64,000 bases of DNA from positions 118,947,431 to 119,011,430 of the forward strand of contig OU015491.1 of assembly GCA_907164885.2 (NCBI GenBank), read 5' to 3'. How positions within the stretch are numbered: the stretch's first letter is position 1; each line of letters opens with the position of its first letter. The translations under genes and the position numbers were made by a program. Shown piece by piece: positions 35,141-45,850 of the stretch. The stretch comes from Dolomedes plantarius (lineage: Eukaryota; Arthropoda; Arachnida; Araneae; Dolomedidae). The notes beneath the pieces were generated by a model. That model made no database searches. It had not been told where the DNA came from and saw nothing but the letters and a program-made list of their open reading frames with translations.

Positions 35141-35589
35141 TATTTTATTGGTTTATACATTTTGTATTTTACTCAAGTTTATCAACTTCATATTCTTTGT
35201 TTTGTTAATTACATTTTTGGTGTCTAATATTATTTTACTCAAGATTTTCTACTATTTATTTGATTTATATGGTTCATAAATAGTTCTTTATATATTCTCT
35301 TTGCTTTTTACTAAGCTACTCTAATACTTGCTATATGCTTTGGTTTTTTATATATTAATTATAATTAACTTAATATGTTGGTTCAATTGAACTTATACTT
35401 TCTTCTTATCATATCATTAGTTATAGTAAAGCATTTTTAGCGACTGGCAAATTGGCATTTCATACTAATGGTAATTTCAATGCTCGGTACATTGATACTT
35501 TTGGGGTATCAATGGATCGTCAAACCGTTACCAATCATCCTCATCCTCTTTCTCTGTGCCCTATTCATGTTATCAAGTCAGGCAAAAGA

Positions 35590-36018
35590 CATTGGTTTTT
35601 GATAAATGCCCTAATAAGCTTTGTAAAACTTGTCCCCTAGCACACAATTGACAAATTCAAGTAAATTCACAAAAGCAAAAATTCTGTAAAACTTAATAAT
35701 TGCATATACAAAATCACCTGTAGTTGTTGTCATATGGAATATATAGGACAACCATTCAATCCACTACATATTAGAATTTATCCACTACATATTAGAATAT
35801 ATTTACACCGTTCTAATATAAAAAAAATATAACACACTAAATAGTCAACCACTAAACATTGAATTTGATCATTTCAAAAAACATAATTTTGAAAATATTG
35901 TTATCTCCATTGTTGATATAATTAAATCACCCTCTGAAAGGTTATATTATGAAAATATATATATGCAAAAGCATAAAACTATTTTTCCATATGGCCTTAA
36001 TCAAATTTATAAACAGTA
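35590..36018 (+). pseudogene. GIY-YIG endonuclease domain of the PLE, broken
   Basis: The nicking endonuclease that would start target-primed reverse transcription. A Cys cluster, CPNKLCKTCPLAHN (35607-35648), comes first, then a one-base shift. NNCIYKITCSCCHMEYIGQ (35695-35751) gives the GIY...YIG core in the form IYK..YIGQ. It is followed by LHIRI and, after a TAA at 35829-35831, by LNIEFDHFKKHNFENIVI. The C-terminal part, SERLYYENIYM and FPYGLNQIYK (35934-36015), supplies the family's R...E and P.GLN features. A 21-bp in-frame tandem duplication (PLHIRIY twice, 35761-35802) lies inside the domain. Several stops and one frameshift inactivate it. Confidence 0.7.
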
Positions 36019-36069
36019 AAATACCGTTAATTTCAATTTTACTGATGAGTCAGCTCATCCTATTTACCC

Positions 36070-38049
36070 TCAACTAATCGAAGATACTAAGACATCAAAG
36101 AGAACTAAAAGAGGTAAAATTTACAATAAAAGTAAGACTTTTGATTGTAACTTATATAAAAATGCTTTAATAAATTTTCAGGAAAGGTTTATTATTAATT
36201 ATCAATATAAATAATTAAAAGCTTGGATTTTTTTCTATCGTTAAAAAAACATATCATTAAGCTATATCAACTATTTTTAAGTACTAAAATAAAGAATTAT
36301 CATTATCAGCATCTGGTTTATGATTTACTATTAACACGGGCTAATCATTTAAAAATAAACTTATTTAAAAAACAAAACACAGCTAATAACACTTATTGTG
36401 TTCTAAATTTTACCAACCCTAAACTAAATAATATAAACTTCCATAGTATATTTGATAAACTTCATGATATGTTTCCTGTAAATGATATAAAAGTAAAACG
36501 TGCCTTTAAATATACACTGCCTTTGGGTAGACGTATATTTAACTATAATCAGGTCTCAAGAAATTTTTCTCAATCAATAAATTTAAATTGTGTATGTCAT
36601 CTGCCCAAATACAATAGTTATGTTGATACGGTACATGGTCATGTAATAACAGGCAATTCGGAAATAGTGGATAATTTAGCACTGCGTGGGTTGATGAGTT
36701 TGGGAACTAAGTATACATTACCTAGTTCTAATAATATTAAGAAAATTATAAGTTTCTTAAATGCTGATTTAGATAAATTTATATACAAAATAGCTATTAA
36801 TTATTCTATACCTACAGAAGCCTTCAACCAATGGAAAATTAATTTACTTCAGCTAGTACATTCTAAGCTACCCAATTATAGTAATTTCATTAATAATTCC
36901 TATAAACACTTGAAAGATGCTATAACAAAATTACAAGAATACTTTATAATCACTTATGTAGATAAAGCAGCCAACAACTATGCAATTATTTGAAAAAAAT
37001 ATTTTGCCATAAGTTTAAAAAACAGCTAGAAAATAGTGATCTTTTTCAGCCTTAAAAGAAACTACTAGTATTATTATTAAGAAAATTATAGCAAAATATA
37101 AACTACTAGGTATATCATCAAACAACTATCTCTTTCCATATATTACTTTAGTTCCTAAATTTCATAAAACACCTATTGCTTTTAGAGCAGTAACCTGTGG
37201 TCACAACACTCATGCTACTAAAGCAAGTGTAATATTATTAAATTACCTTAAATTAATCTATAAAAATATAACATCTGGTGCTTGTGGTATAAATGATAAT
37301 AGCTTTAGTCTAATTAGAAAACTACAAACATTAGATAATTGTAAAACAGTAGTAACTTATGATTTTAAAGATCTATTTAATAATATCAATATAATTGATT
37401 TAAATAGAATAATCATAAAGTTAGTACAAAATAATATTCAATACTTAGGCAACGAAATTAAACTAACTCGTTTCAATAGGCTCCTAGATTTTGTGACTAA
37501 ACATAATTACATAGTTCATAATAATAGTATATACTTACAGACCAAAGGTGTACCACAAGGTGGAAATGCTTCAAGTATGCTAGCTAATTTATACTTACAT
37601 TATTTTGAAATTTAGAATATAGATAATTGCACTTACAATATATTTAAGTATATAGATGATATAATAGTAATTAAAAAAAGTAATAACCATATAGACTTAA
37701 ATTTTTACCCTCCTAATCTGGAACTAATTAAAAGTAGCCAAGATAATATTAATGTAAACTTTTTAGATATTAACATTAAATTAAATTCTCATAGCAAATT
37801 TACTTTTGACTTATACGACAAAAGATCTGACTATGATTTTAATATTGTTAAATTTTAAAATTACCTAACCTGTTTACATAAATCTGTTTTTAATAACATT
37901 ATTGTAAATCAGTTAGTTCGTATAAATAGACTGTTTTCTAAAGACAATAGGAATAAGCATATTTTAGACTTGATAGCTGTGCTAACACGTAATTATTACC
38001 CCGAAAGTCTATCCAAACACATCATTGGTTGTTTTAGTTTTAATGAATA
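36070..38049 (+). pseudogene. Naiad-type reverse transcriptase with CxC linker, broken
   Basis: The linker has a basic TKRTKRGKIYNKSK-like stretch. The 36223-36993 frame then gives the CxC segment (NLNCVCHLPKYNSYVDT, VHGHVITGNSEIVD) and ALRGLMSLGTKYTLP. It ends with LQEYFIITYVDKAANNYAII and a UGA at 36991-36993, continuing KKYFAIS to a TAG at about 37039. After a shift near 37045 one frame runs to 38049. It contains LVPKFHKTPIAFRAVTCGHN, motif A TYDFKDLFNNI, motif B TKGVPQGGNASSMLANLYLH, motif C FKYIDDIIVI, VNFLDINIKLN, DLYDKRSDYDFNIV and NNIIVNQLVRINRL, with in-frame TAG (about 37613) and TAA (about 37856). All RT motifs including the DD pair are present. Confidence 0.82.
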
Positions 38050-38588
38050 GTTTGTTCTGTTGCAATTAATAAGTAAATCATAATAAGAAAAATTAGAAGA
38101 AATAACTATTAAAAATAAAAAAATAAAAAAATAAATTAAAACCTTAAGTAAAATAAAAATAAGATAAAAAATTACTCTTAGTAATAATAATAAAAAACTA
38201 AATTAATAAATATTTAATAGTCCTAAATCACAGTATCCATAGATAGTCAGTTTCTGTGTTTCCATAATCTCCATGGTTACAAGTTTTGTGCCGTCAGTCA
38301 TCTTGCGGTTACTTATTCTTAACTTCCACTCTGTCTAGCGCCAGGCTTGGTGTTCTATGGTTAAATAACTCTATATTCATTTCTAGAGTTTTTTATGGAT
38401 TGTACGGTGTCTGAGTATGCTTATTGTATGGATCATACTTATCTGAAACAATAAATTGGTTTTTAGACAGTATTGACACCGCTGAAGACGAAATATTGTC
38501 TAAAACCTCTTTCAATATTATCTTTTCATGTTTTTGGTTCCTGGCTGCAGTAGCTTTAGTGCTCATACAGGTTTTTCTCTTTCAACTT

Positions 38589-38591
<3 letters not shown>
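38050..38591 (+). other. 3' UTR of the PLE with a hammerhead-like CTGA...AAAC motif
   Basis: An A-rich stretch (38090-38210) is followed by GC-richer sequence. At 38482-38506 CTGAA is followed by a small GAC...GTC hairpin and TAAAAC, which resembles a reduced hammerhead/PLE-type CUGA-stem-GAAAC core with the last block altered. It ends in (TA)n. Confidence 0.4.

Positions 38592-38641
<50 letters not shown>
38592..38641. repeat. (TA)n microsatellite between PLE and Helitron
   Basis: TA repeats joining the PLE 3' end directly to the CTAG end of Helitron copy 3. Confidence 0.95.
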
Positions 38642-38642
<1 letters not shown>

Positions 38643-38770
38643 TAGCTGAAAACCCGTACTTCGCTACGGAGTACATTCAAATTAAATACAACGGTCAATG
38701 TATGCAATTCATGCCAAATATAAATATATATTATATGATAAATACGACGATCAATGTATACAATTGATGT

Positions 38771-38810
<40 letters not shown>

Positions 38811-39444
38811 AGAAAATCGTAAAGAATAATTTTATAGACAAAATAATGTAGAAGAAAATATTAAAATTAAATCTAATATAAAGAATACTAAAGAATATAG
38901 TACAGTTAATATAGTACAGTTTTTGAACATTTCTATTACTGTATTTTAATATTTTTTTGGATAATGTCCAATCGTCTGCCGCATTAGCAAGGAAAAAAAA
39001 ATATTTTTGTTTATTTAGTTGTTATGCAAGTGACGATAAATTTATTTAAAGTACCAGAAAAAGAAATCACGTGATCAGCATTTAATAAATTAAATTCTAA
39101 AAATTAATCTTTAAAAATTCACCAAAAATCAGAAAATGGAGGTAAAGATTCGAAAAAGATTTCATTTTAAAGGAAATTTTATGGTCTTTCTCGTGATATA
39201 AATTTTATAACCCTCAATGTATTATTTTAAATGCAAACGTAAAAAAAGTTTAAAAAACAGCTTAAAAATTTAATTTAAAAAAATCTAAGAAGAATTTTTG
39301 AAAAATCTTTCTTAGTGCACCCCTACACTATTAGAAGAATCGCCATGCAAAATTTCAGCCCTTTAGGTCCAGCGGTTTGGTCTGTGCGTTGTATGTCAGT
39401 CAGTCAGTGAATGAATGAATGAATGAATGAGTCAGTTACGGAAC

Positions 39445-39495
<51 letters not shown>
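38642..39495 (-). mobile_element. Non-autonomous Helitron, copy 3
   Basis: The minus-strand 3' end has the perfect hairpin CCGTA-GCGAAG-TACGG, then GTTTTCAG, CTAG (38642-38645) and T. The opposite end has (GTCA)n/(GAAT)n repeats, TTACGGAACTGTTTTATATA and a TA tract (39452-39495). It includes a short internal TA tract (38774-38805). No open frame. Confidence 0.78.
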
Positions 39496-39499
<4 letters not shown>

Positions 39500-39502
<3 letters not shown>

Positions 39503-39680
39503 CAATAGGTGAGGAGTTAAGGTGGGTAATGTTAAGAAGTCAAACGAAAAAATGAAAATATGAAAATAATGCAAATAATTCATCAACATCACTTAATCAT
39601 GTAAAGTTTTAAATATTCAATTTACTATATGTAAAAAGACCAAATATAACGAATGTGAAAATTTTAAATTTTGGAAAAAC

Positions 39681-39684
<4 letters not shown>
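39500..39684 (+). repeat. Interspersed repeat R185, copy 1
   Basis: About 185 bp starting CACAATAGGTGAGGAGTTAAGG and ending GGAAAAACTAAT. It matches the reverse complement of 55812-55997 at over 90% by eye. Both copies have a long (TA)n at the same end. No coding capacity and no clear terminal repeats. Confidence 0.8.
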
Positions 39685-41337
<1,653 letters not shown>

Positions 41338-41433
<96 letters not shown>

Positions 41434-41444
41434 GTATATATGTG

Positions 41445-41477
<33 letters not shown>

Positions 41478-41480
41478 CTG
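41338..41480. repeat. (TA)n-(TG)n microsatellite
   Basis: TA repeats with TGTGTGTG at 41465-41476. Confidence 0.95.
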
Positions 41481-41971
41481 TCTTTGTGTATACATTTACT
41501 TATTTATTAATAATTTTTTTATTGATGCATGTGCATGTTCATTACTCACAGTAGGTCTAAAATGCATTTTAAGTTTTCATATAAACACTGGTTCGTTGCA
41601 TAAAAATTATCTAGTTTTTTTTTTCATTTTTCTTGTGAGTATAGATAACTTAAAAAATGTTTTAAAAAATTATAAATAAAAGTTGGTCTAAAGTTTAAAT
41701 ATGATGCTTAACAAGTTTTCAAATAAACATTAAAGTTCGCATCCCTGTAAAAAATTTTAGTTCAATAAAGTTTTCAATAAATCACTTATTCAAAAATATA
41801 TTCCAAAATATTTCATCGTAATATCTTATATGATCCTGTATTCAATGTTCCGTTTTGAGATTTTAAGAGAGATTTTAATGTTTAATTACGAATTACAATA
41901 ATTAAGACTTTTGGGTATTAATTTATCGTTCACGCAGTAATTTAATTTTAAATTGCATTTTAAAATTGTTA
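41481..41971. other. Gene-free AT-rich stretch
   Basis: Nothing recognisable before the Tc1 element. Confidence 0.45.
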
Positions 41972-43408
41972 TACACTTATGGACAAAAAAATTAGAGCAC
42001 CAAGAAGGAGTCGTCAAAATGAAACGAAATTTTACATACGTAATGACTACTTTGATATAAGTAAATGATAAGAAAATCAAAGAAAAAGGATAATTTATTT
42101 CAGAGAAAAAGGGCAAAAGAATGGAGGAGTTGATACTCCGTTGGATCCCCTCTAGCACGAATGCACGATGCGATACGATCGGGCATTGAGTCATACAAGT
42201 TCTGTATGATGTCTTGAGACATTTCGTTCCATATTTGCTGTAACCTTGCCTCTAGTTCGTTCAAACTCGTGGGATGCCCAACTCGTCGTCCCAAATGATC
42301 CCAGATATGCTCGATTGGAGACAAATCTGGGTATCGGGCAGGCCAAGGAAGGGTAGTAACAGTGCGGAGACAGTCTTGTGACACCCTTGCCGTATGAGGC
42401 CGAGCATTGTCTTGTTGAAAAATGGCTCCTGGGAGCCGTTGCATGAGTGGCAACACATGTGGTTGCAGGATTTCATGAACATACCGCTGAGCTGTCATGG
42501 TGCCACGGAACAATACTAGGGGTGACCGTGTATTGTAGGCAATGGCACCCCATACCATCACACCAACTATGGGAGCGATGTGTCGCTGTACGGCAAAGGC
42601 AGGATTGAAGCGTTCACCACGGGCTCTCCACACACGAACACGATTGTCATTACTGCCGAGATTGAATCTGGATTCGTCGCTAAAGACGACCTGGTTCCAT
42701 TCCGCTGCAGTCCAGTTTCCTCGTGCGCGACAAATCTCCAAACGGAGGCGTCGATGGGTGGGCGTCAAGGGCAGCACGCGTAATGGGTGCCGCGATACCA
42801 ACTGTCCTTCAGCCAGGCGCCTTCGTATGGTTCGAGAAGACACAGAGGCCCCTAGTGAAGGGGCTACCTGTGCCTGGATGGCGGCCGATAAAGCAGTTAG
42901 CTGTACGCGTGCATTTCTTACGATGTGGCGGTCTGCTCGACGACTGGTCTGTCGAGGGCGTCCTGAGCCTGGTCAGGACCCGAGAGGACCCGAGAGGTGT
43001 ACATGACATCTCTCGGGTCCACTGGTCCCAACACCTCCTCACAACACAATCAGAGCGGCCTAATTGACGAGCTACTCGCCTAGCTGACCACCCAGCTTCG
43101 ATCATCCCGACGATTCTCCCCCTCTCAAACTGCGACAACTGCTTATATTGTCTTCGAACACGGCGTAATGGCATGTCTATCTCAGATCTTCCTTTGTAAA
43201 TGATTCAACACACTCAAACAAGCTTTGGTTACCTGTTTTATACTCCACAGAGTACGATGTTCAACGCCCTCTACCGGCTATACGTAATGCGTAATCACGC
43301 TGCATTTCTAATCATTTGCATATCTCCCCGACATGTACCTTCATTGCAAGTTTCGTTACGATCCCCCAATTATTTCTTGGTGCGCTAATTTTTTTGTCCA
43401 TGAGTGTA
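41972..43408 (-). mobile_element. Tc1-like transposon, family A copy 2
   Basis: 1,437 bp with ends starting TACACTTATGGAC and ending GTCCATGAGTGTA, otherwise as in 20933-22339. It has ~40 bp of extra hairpin-forming sequence near 42971-43000 and lacks the 11-bp deletion seen in copy 1. Confidence 0.92.
42100..43174 (-). pseudogene. Tc1 transposase of family A, copy 2 (one frameshift)
   Basis: Begins MPLRRVRRQYKQLSQFERGR at 43174 with the same HTH as copy 1. It loses frame at the GGACCCGAGA insertion (42976-42997). From about 42960 it is open all the way to 42100. This part contains the linker remnant and HTH 2, QVVFSDESRFNLGSND (first D), VMVWGAIAYNTRSPLVL, AIFQQDNARPHTARVSQ (second D), WPARYPDLSPIEHIWDHLG (E) and SLNELEARLQQIWNEMS. 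The usual stop after PTEY is changed to CAA, so the frame reads 10 residues further. The catalytic domain is fully intact. Confidence 0.9.
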
Positions 43409-45140
43409 TTTGAAGGCAGAATACAATAATTAACTTTTTTTATTCAATGAGTTAAAAATCCTATCTAATTATTGGTAATAATTTGGAAATCATTGGAAGC
43501 ATGTTCTTATTGACTGCAAAATATTCAATGTATTATGAAAATACTCATTATAGTTAAAACTGATTCAATAGATAATAGTTAAAAATTCACGCAGTTGAAA
43601 AAGATTCAATCACTACGAACGAGTTTCTGAAATTCCTTTGAATATTTCAAAATCCCTCTTGGCTAAACGATCTATATAATATGATGTACTGAAAATTCGA
43701 AATATCTCAATTCTGAATTTTAAATATTTATACTTTTAAAACTGCTTATTAGGTTTTAATGAGTCAGGATAAAACACTGCTCGAGTAGTATCTATCCAAA
43801 CTTACGTAAGTGCTCTATTTATATACAAAATGTTTTTTAAATCTCATATTTCTCGTATGCTGATGCAAAGTATAAAAACAAAATAAAATATGATAGATTC
43901 ATTACATAATTCAAACAATCATACTAAAAGACCGGGATATAAGTGGTTAAAATTGAAGACGCAGTAACAGCAGATGTAGTTTTACTTTTTATTTCTTAAA
44001 GTACGAAAAAAATCCAAATTCATCTGTCTTTTAAAAAAGTACCTAAAATATATAGGAACAGTATAGCATTATGATTGATAACTGTACTTTATGAGGATGC
44101 GAGTAAACATGGGGATGATCGCAACTATGAAAACATATGTTATGAATATTTATCTAAATATATTTTAATATGTGTTTAAAGTCTATTAAAATTCAGTATA
44201 ATTCGAAAAAAAATATACAATTTTTAAAGCAATTGAGTACATCTCTATCAAGAGTTTTCGTACAAAATTATATATTAAAAACAATTCCTTTATATTCTTT
44301 TTAGTTGTAAAGAAATATTTGTGTTTGCTGTGCAAAGGGTATTAACTCCAAAATAGGCTAAAATGAGGTATCAAACCAGGTATGTTTGTAAAATCAAGGG
44401 CTACTGCAGGGTATAGAAACCTAAGTCCACTCCTAAATATTTTCATTCATCGGAGACAATTTGGAATATGTGAAACAAAACACAAACATGTTTGTGTTAA
44501 AGGAGTTATGTCCCAATCAAAGACTGAACACTCTTTAGTCAAAAATTTTACTTTAAACCGTAATTTTGTAAATTTACGTTAAAAATTTAAACTTAAACTT
44601 GAAAAAAACTGACTTTACAAAAGGCGTTTCTTTTTTCGATCCCGTTTTTCTCAAAACTACGATTTTGTACTTGACACTCTTTACACCGCAAACACAGATA
44701 TATCTCAATGTTATGTTATTATGGTCATGCATAAAACATTTATCTGTGTATTTACAATACATAACACTGACAAACGTTTCGTAATACCGTTAACCGATGT
44801 AAATAAATATTGATACACTAAACTTCAACTTTTTATCACGCGAACAAGTTACGAAATATCGAAGTATTTTCTAAAATTTTTGGCTTCGCATTTATAAACT
44901 TGCAACTCAGTTTTCAGTCGTTTCCTACTTCTATTTACCCATTCGCGCTTTCTCTCTCTAGCTACCTATCGATCAGGCGACAAAGTGAGTCAGAATCCTG
45001 ATATTTAACCTTTCTGTACAGCTATAAAAATTGAGAGGTAATAAATAAAGAGAGAATAATTTCAGAATTATAAATATGCAACTAAAATATTACAGGCACA
45101 TAACATCCGATTAATCGATTCGTGTTCTTTTACCCCGCAG
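43409..45140. other. Gene-free stretch upstream of the guanylate cyclase exon, probably intron
   Basis: No recognisable repeat or gene. It ends in the splice acceptor TTCTTTTACCCCGCAG of the next exon. Confidence 0.5.
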
Positions 45141-45296
45141 GAAAACTGTGGACAGCGCCCGAGCTTTTACGCATGCCCGTCCAACCGCCGGAGGGTACCC
45201 AAAAGGGGGATGTCTACTCTTTTGCCATCATAGCCCACGAGATCGTGATTCGGAAGGGCATTTTCTACCTCGGTGGACAGCACCTGACACCCAAAG
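45141..45296 (+). CDS. Receptor guanylate cyclase exon (kinase-homology domain)
   Basis: The only host exon I can support. It is 156 bp (52 codons), flanked by a clean acceptor (pyrimidine tract then CAG at 45138-45140) and a GTAAAC donor at 45297. Translation from the split first codon gives [13 protein letters not shown], then [20 protein letters not shown], then [18 protein letters not shown]. This is the C-lobe of the kinase-homology domain in membrane guanylate cyclases (natriuretic-peptide-receptor/Gyc type), with the W-T-A-P-E-L-L motif replacing the kinase APE segment and GDVYSF following. The domain is a pseudokinase that relays ligand binding to the cyclase domain, making cGMP at the plasma membrane. 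Both ends are phase 1, so the exon is symmetric. Neighbouring exons are outside the window or unrecognised. Confidence 0.87.
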
Positions 45297-45690
45297 GTAA
45301 ACAGAGCTCCAGATTTGTGCTTGTGAGAGTGTGGTAAGGTTGTTGTAGCGTGATCGAAATAGCCAAAGACTGCGGGAGTGGACAGATATGCTTTTTTCGA
45401 TTTGTGGTCAATAAAAGGCGACGTGATCCCTCACTCACTGGGGGCTGGGATTGCACCACGTGCAAGGCATGGCCGTGGCACGTCCCGAGCTTACGCCGAT
45501 GAACAGAATGCAACTGTGTCTTCTAGATTGTTCACATTGCCAGGCTATGATAGATTCTGTCCGGAAACAAAGTAAGTTTTATTTTAACAGCATGCTGTTC
45601 TTTATCACTCGTTTGGATGAATAACCAACTCACTGAAATACTCTAAATGTGTCGATGAATTACTGTTATCATGATCAACTACGTACGTAT
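45297..45690. other. GC-richer intronic patch after the exon
   Basis: 45340-45570 has markedly higher GC than the window (CACCACGTGCAAGGCATGG, GGCACGTCCCGAGC) and is open on the plus strand at 45378-45575, without any recognisable family. It may be a repeat fragment. I do not call it an exon. Confidence 0.35.
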
Positions 45691-45698
45691 ATCATAAA

Positions 45699-45699
<1 letters not shown>

Positions 45700-45770
<71 letters not shown>

Positions 45771-45850
45771 CACATATATATATACACACACACACATATA
45801 TATATTGATATATTGAAGTATGTATGTATATGTGTGTATTTATATATAAA
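45700..45850. repeat. (TA)n-(CA)n microsatellite
   Basis: TA repeats with CACACACA at 45784-45795 and a TATGTATGTATATGTGTG tail. Confidence 0.9.

Larger units (their letters stand above)
35141..38591 (+). mobile_element. Penelope-like element with N-terminal GIY-YIG endonuclease (Naiad-type)
   Basis: About 3.45 kb between two (TA)n tracts. In order it carries a 5' leader (35141-35570), a zinc-finger-like Cys cluster, a GIY-YIG endonuclease (about 35600-36018), a linker, a CxC motif (36589-36597), a reverse transcriptase (about 36700-38049) and a 3' UTR (38050-38591). Canonical Penelope elements have the endonuclease after RT. N-terminal placement with a CxC linker is the described architecture of the Naiad/Chlamys clade, of which Naiads are widespread in invertebrates including spiders. 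Boundaries are set only by the flanking microsatellites. It is distinct in sequence from the family at 30337-33775. Confidence 0.8.

Noticed and set aside
38050..38591. Search for a SECIS element in the 3' UTR of the Naiad-type element
   Set aside because: A TGA...GA pair around a GTATG/CATAC stem near 38412-38452 was considered, but helix length and the AA apical motif do not fit. Not called.
45378..45575. Possible next exon of the guanylate cyclase gene
   Set aside because: The translation does not resemble the cyclase, dimerisation or kinase-homology regions, and it begins inside the intron after a good donor site.
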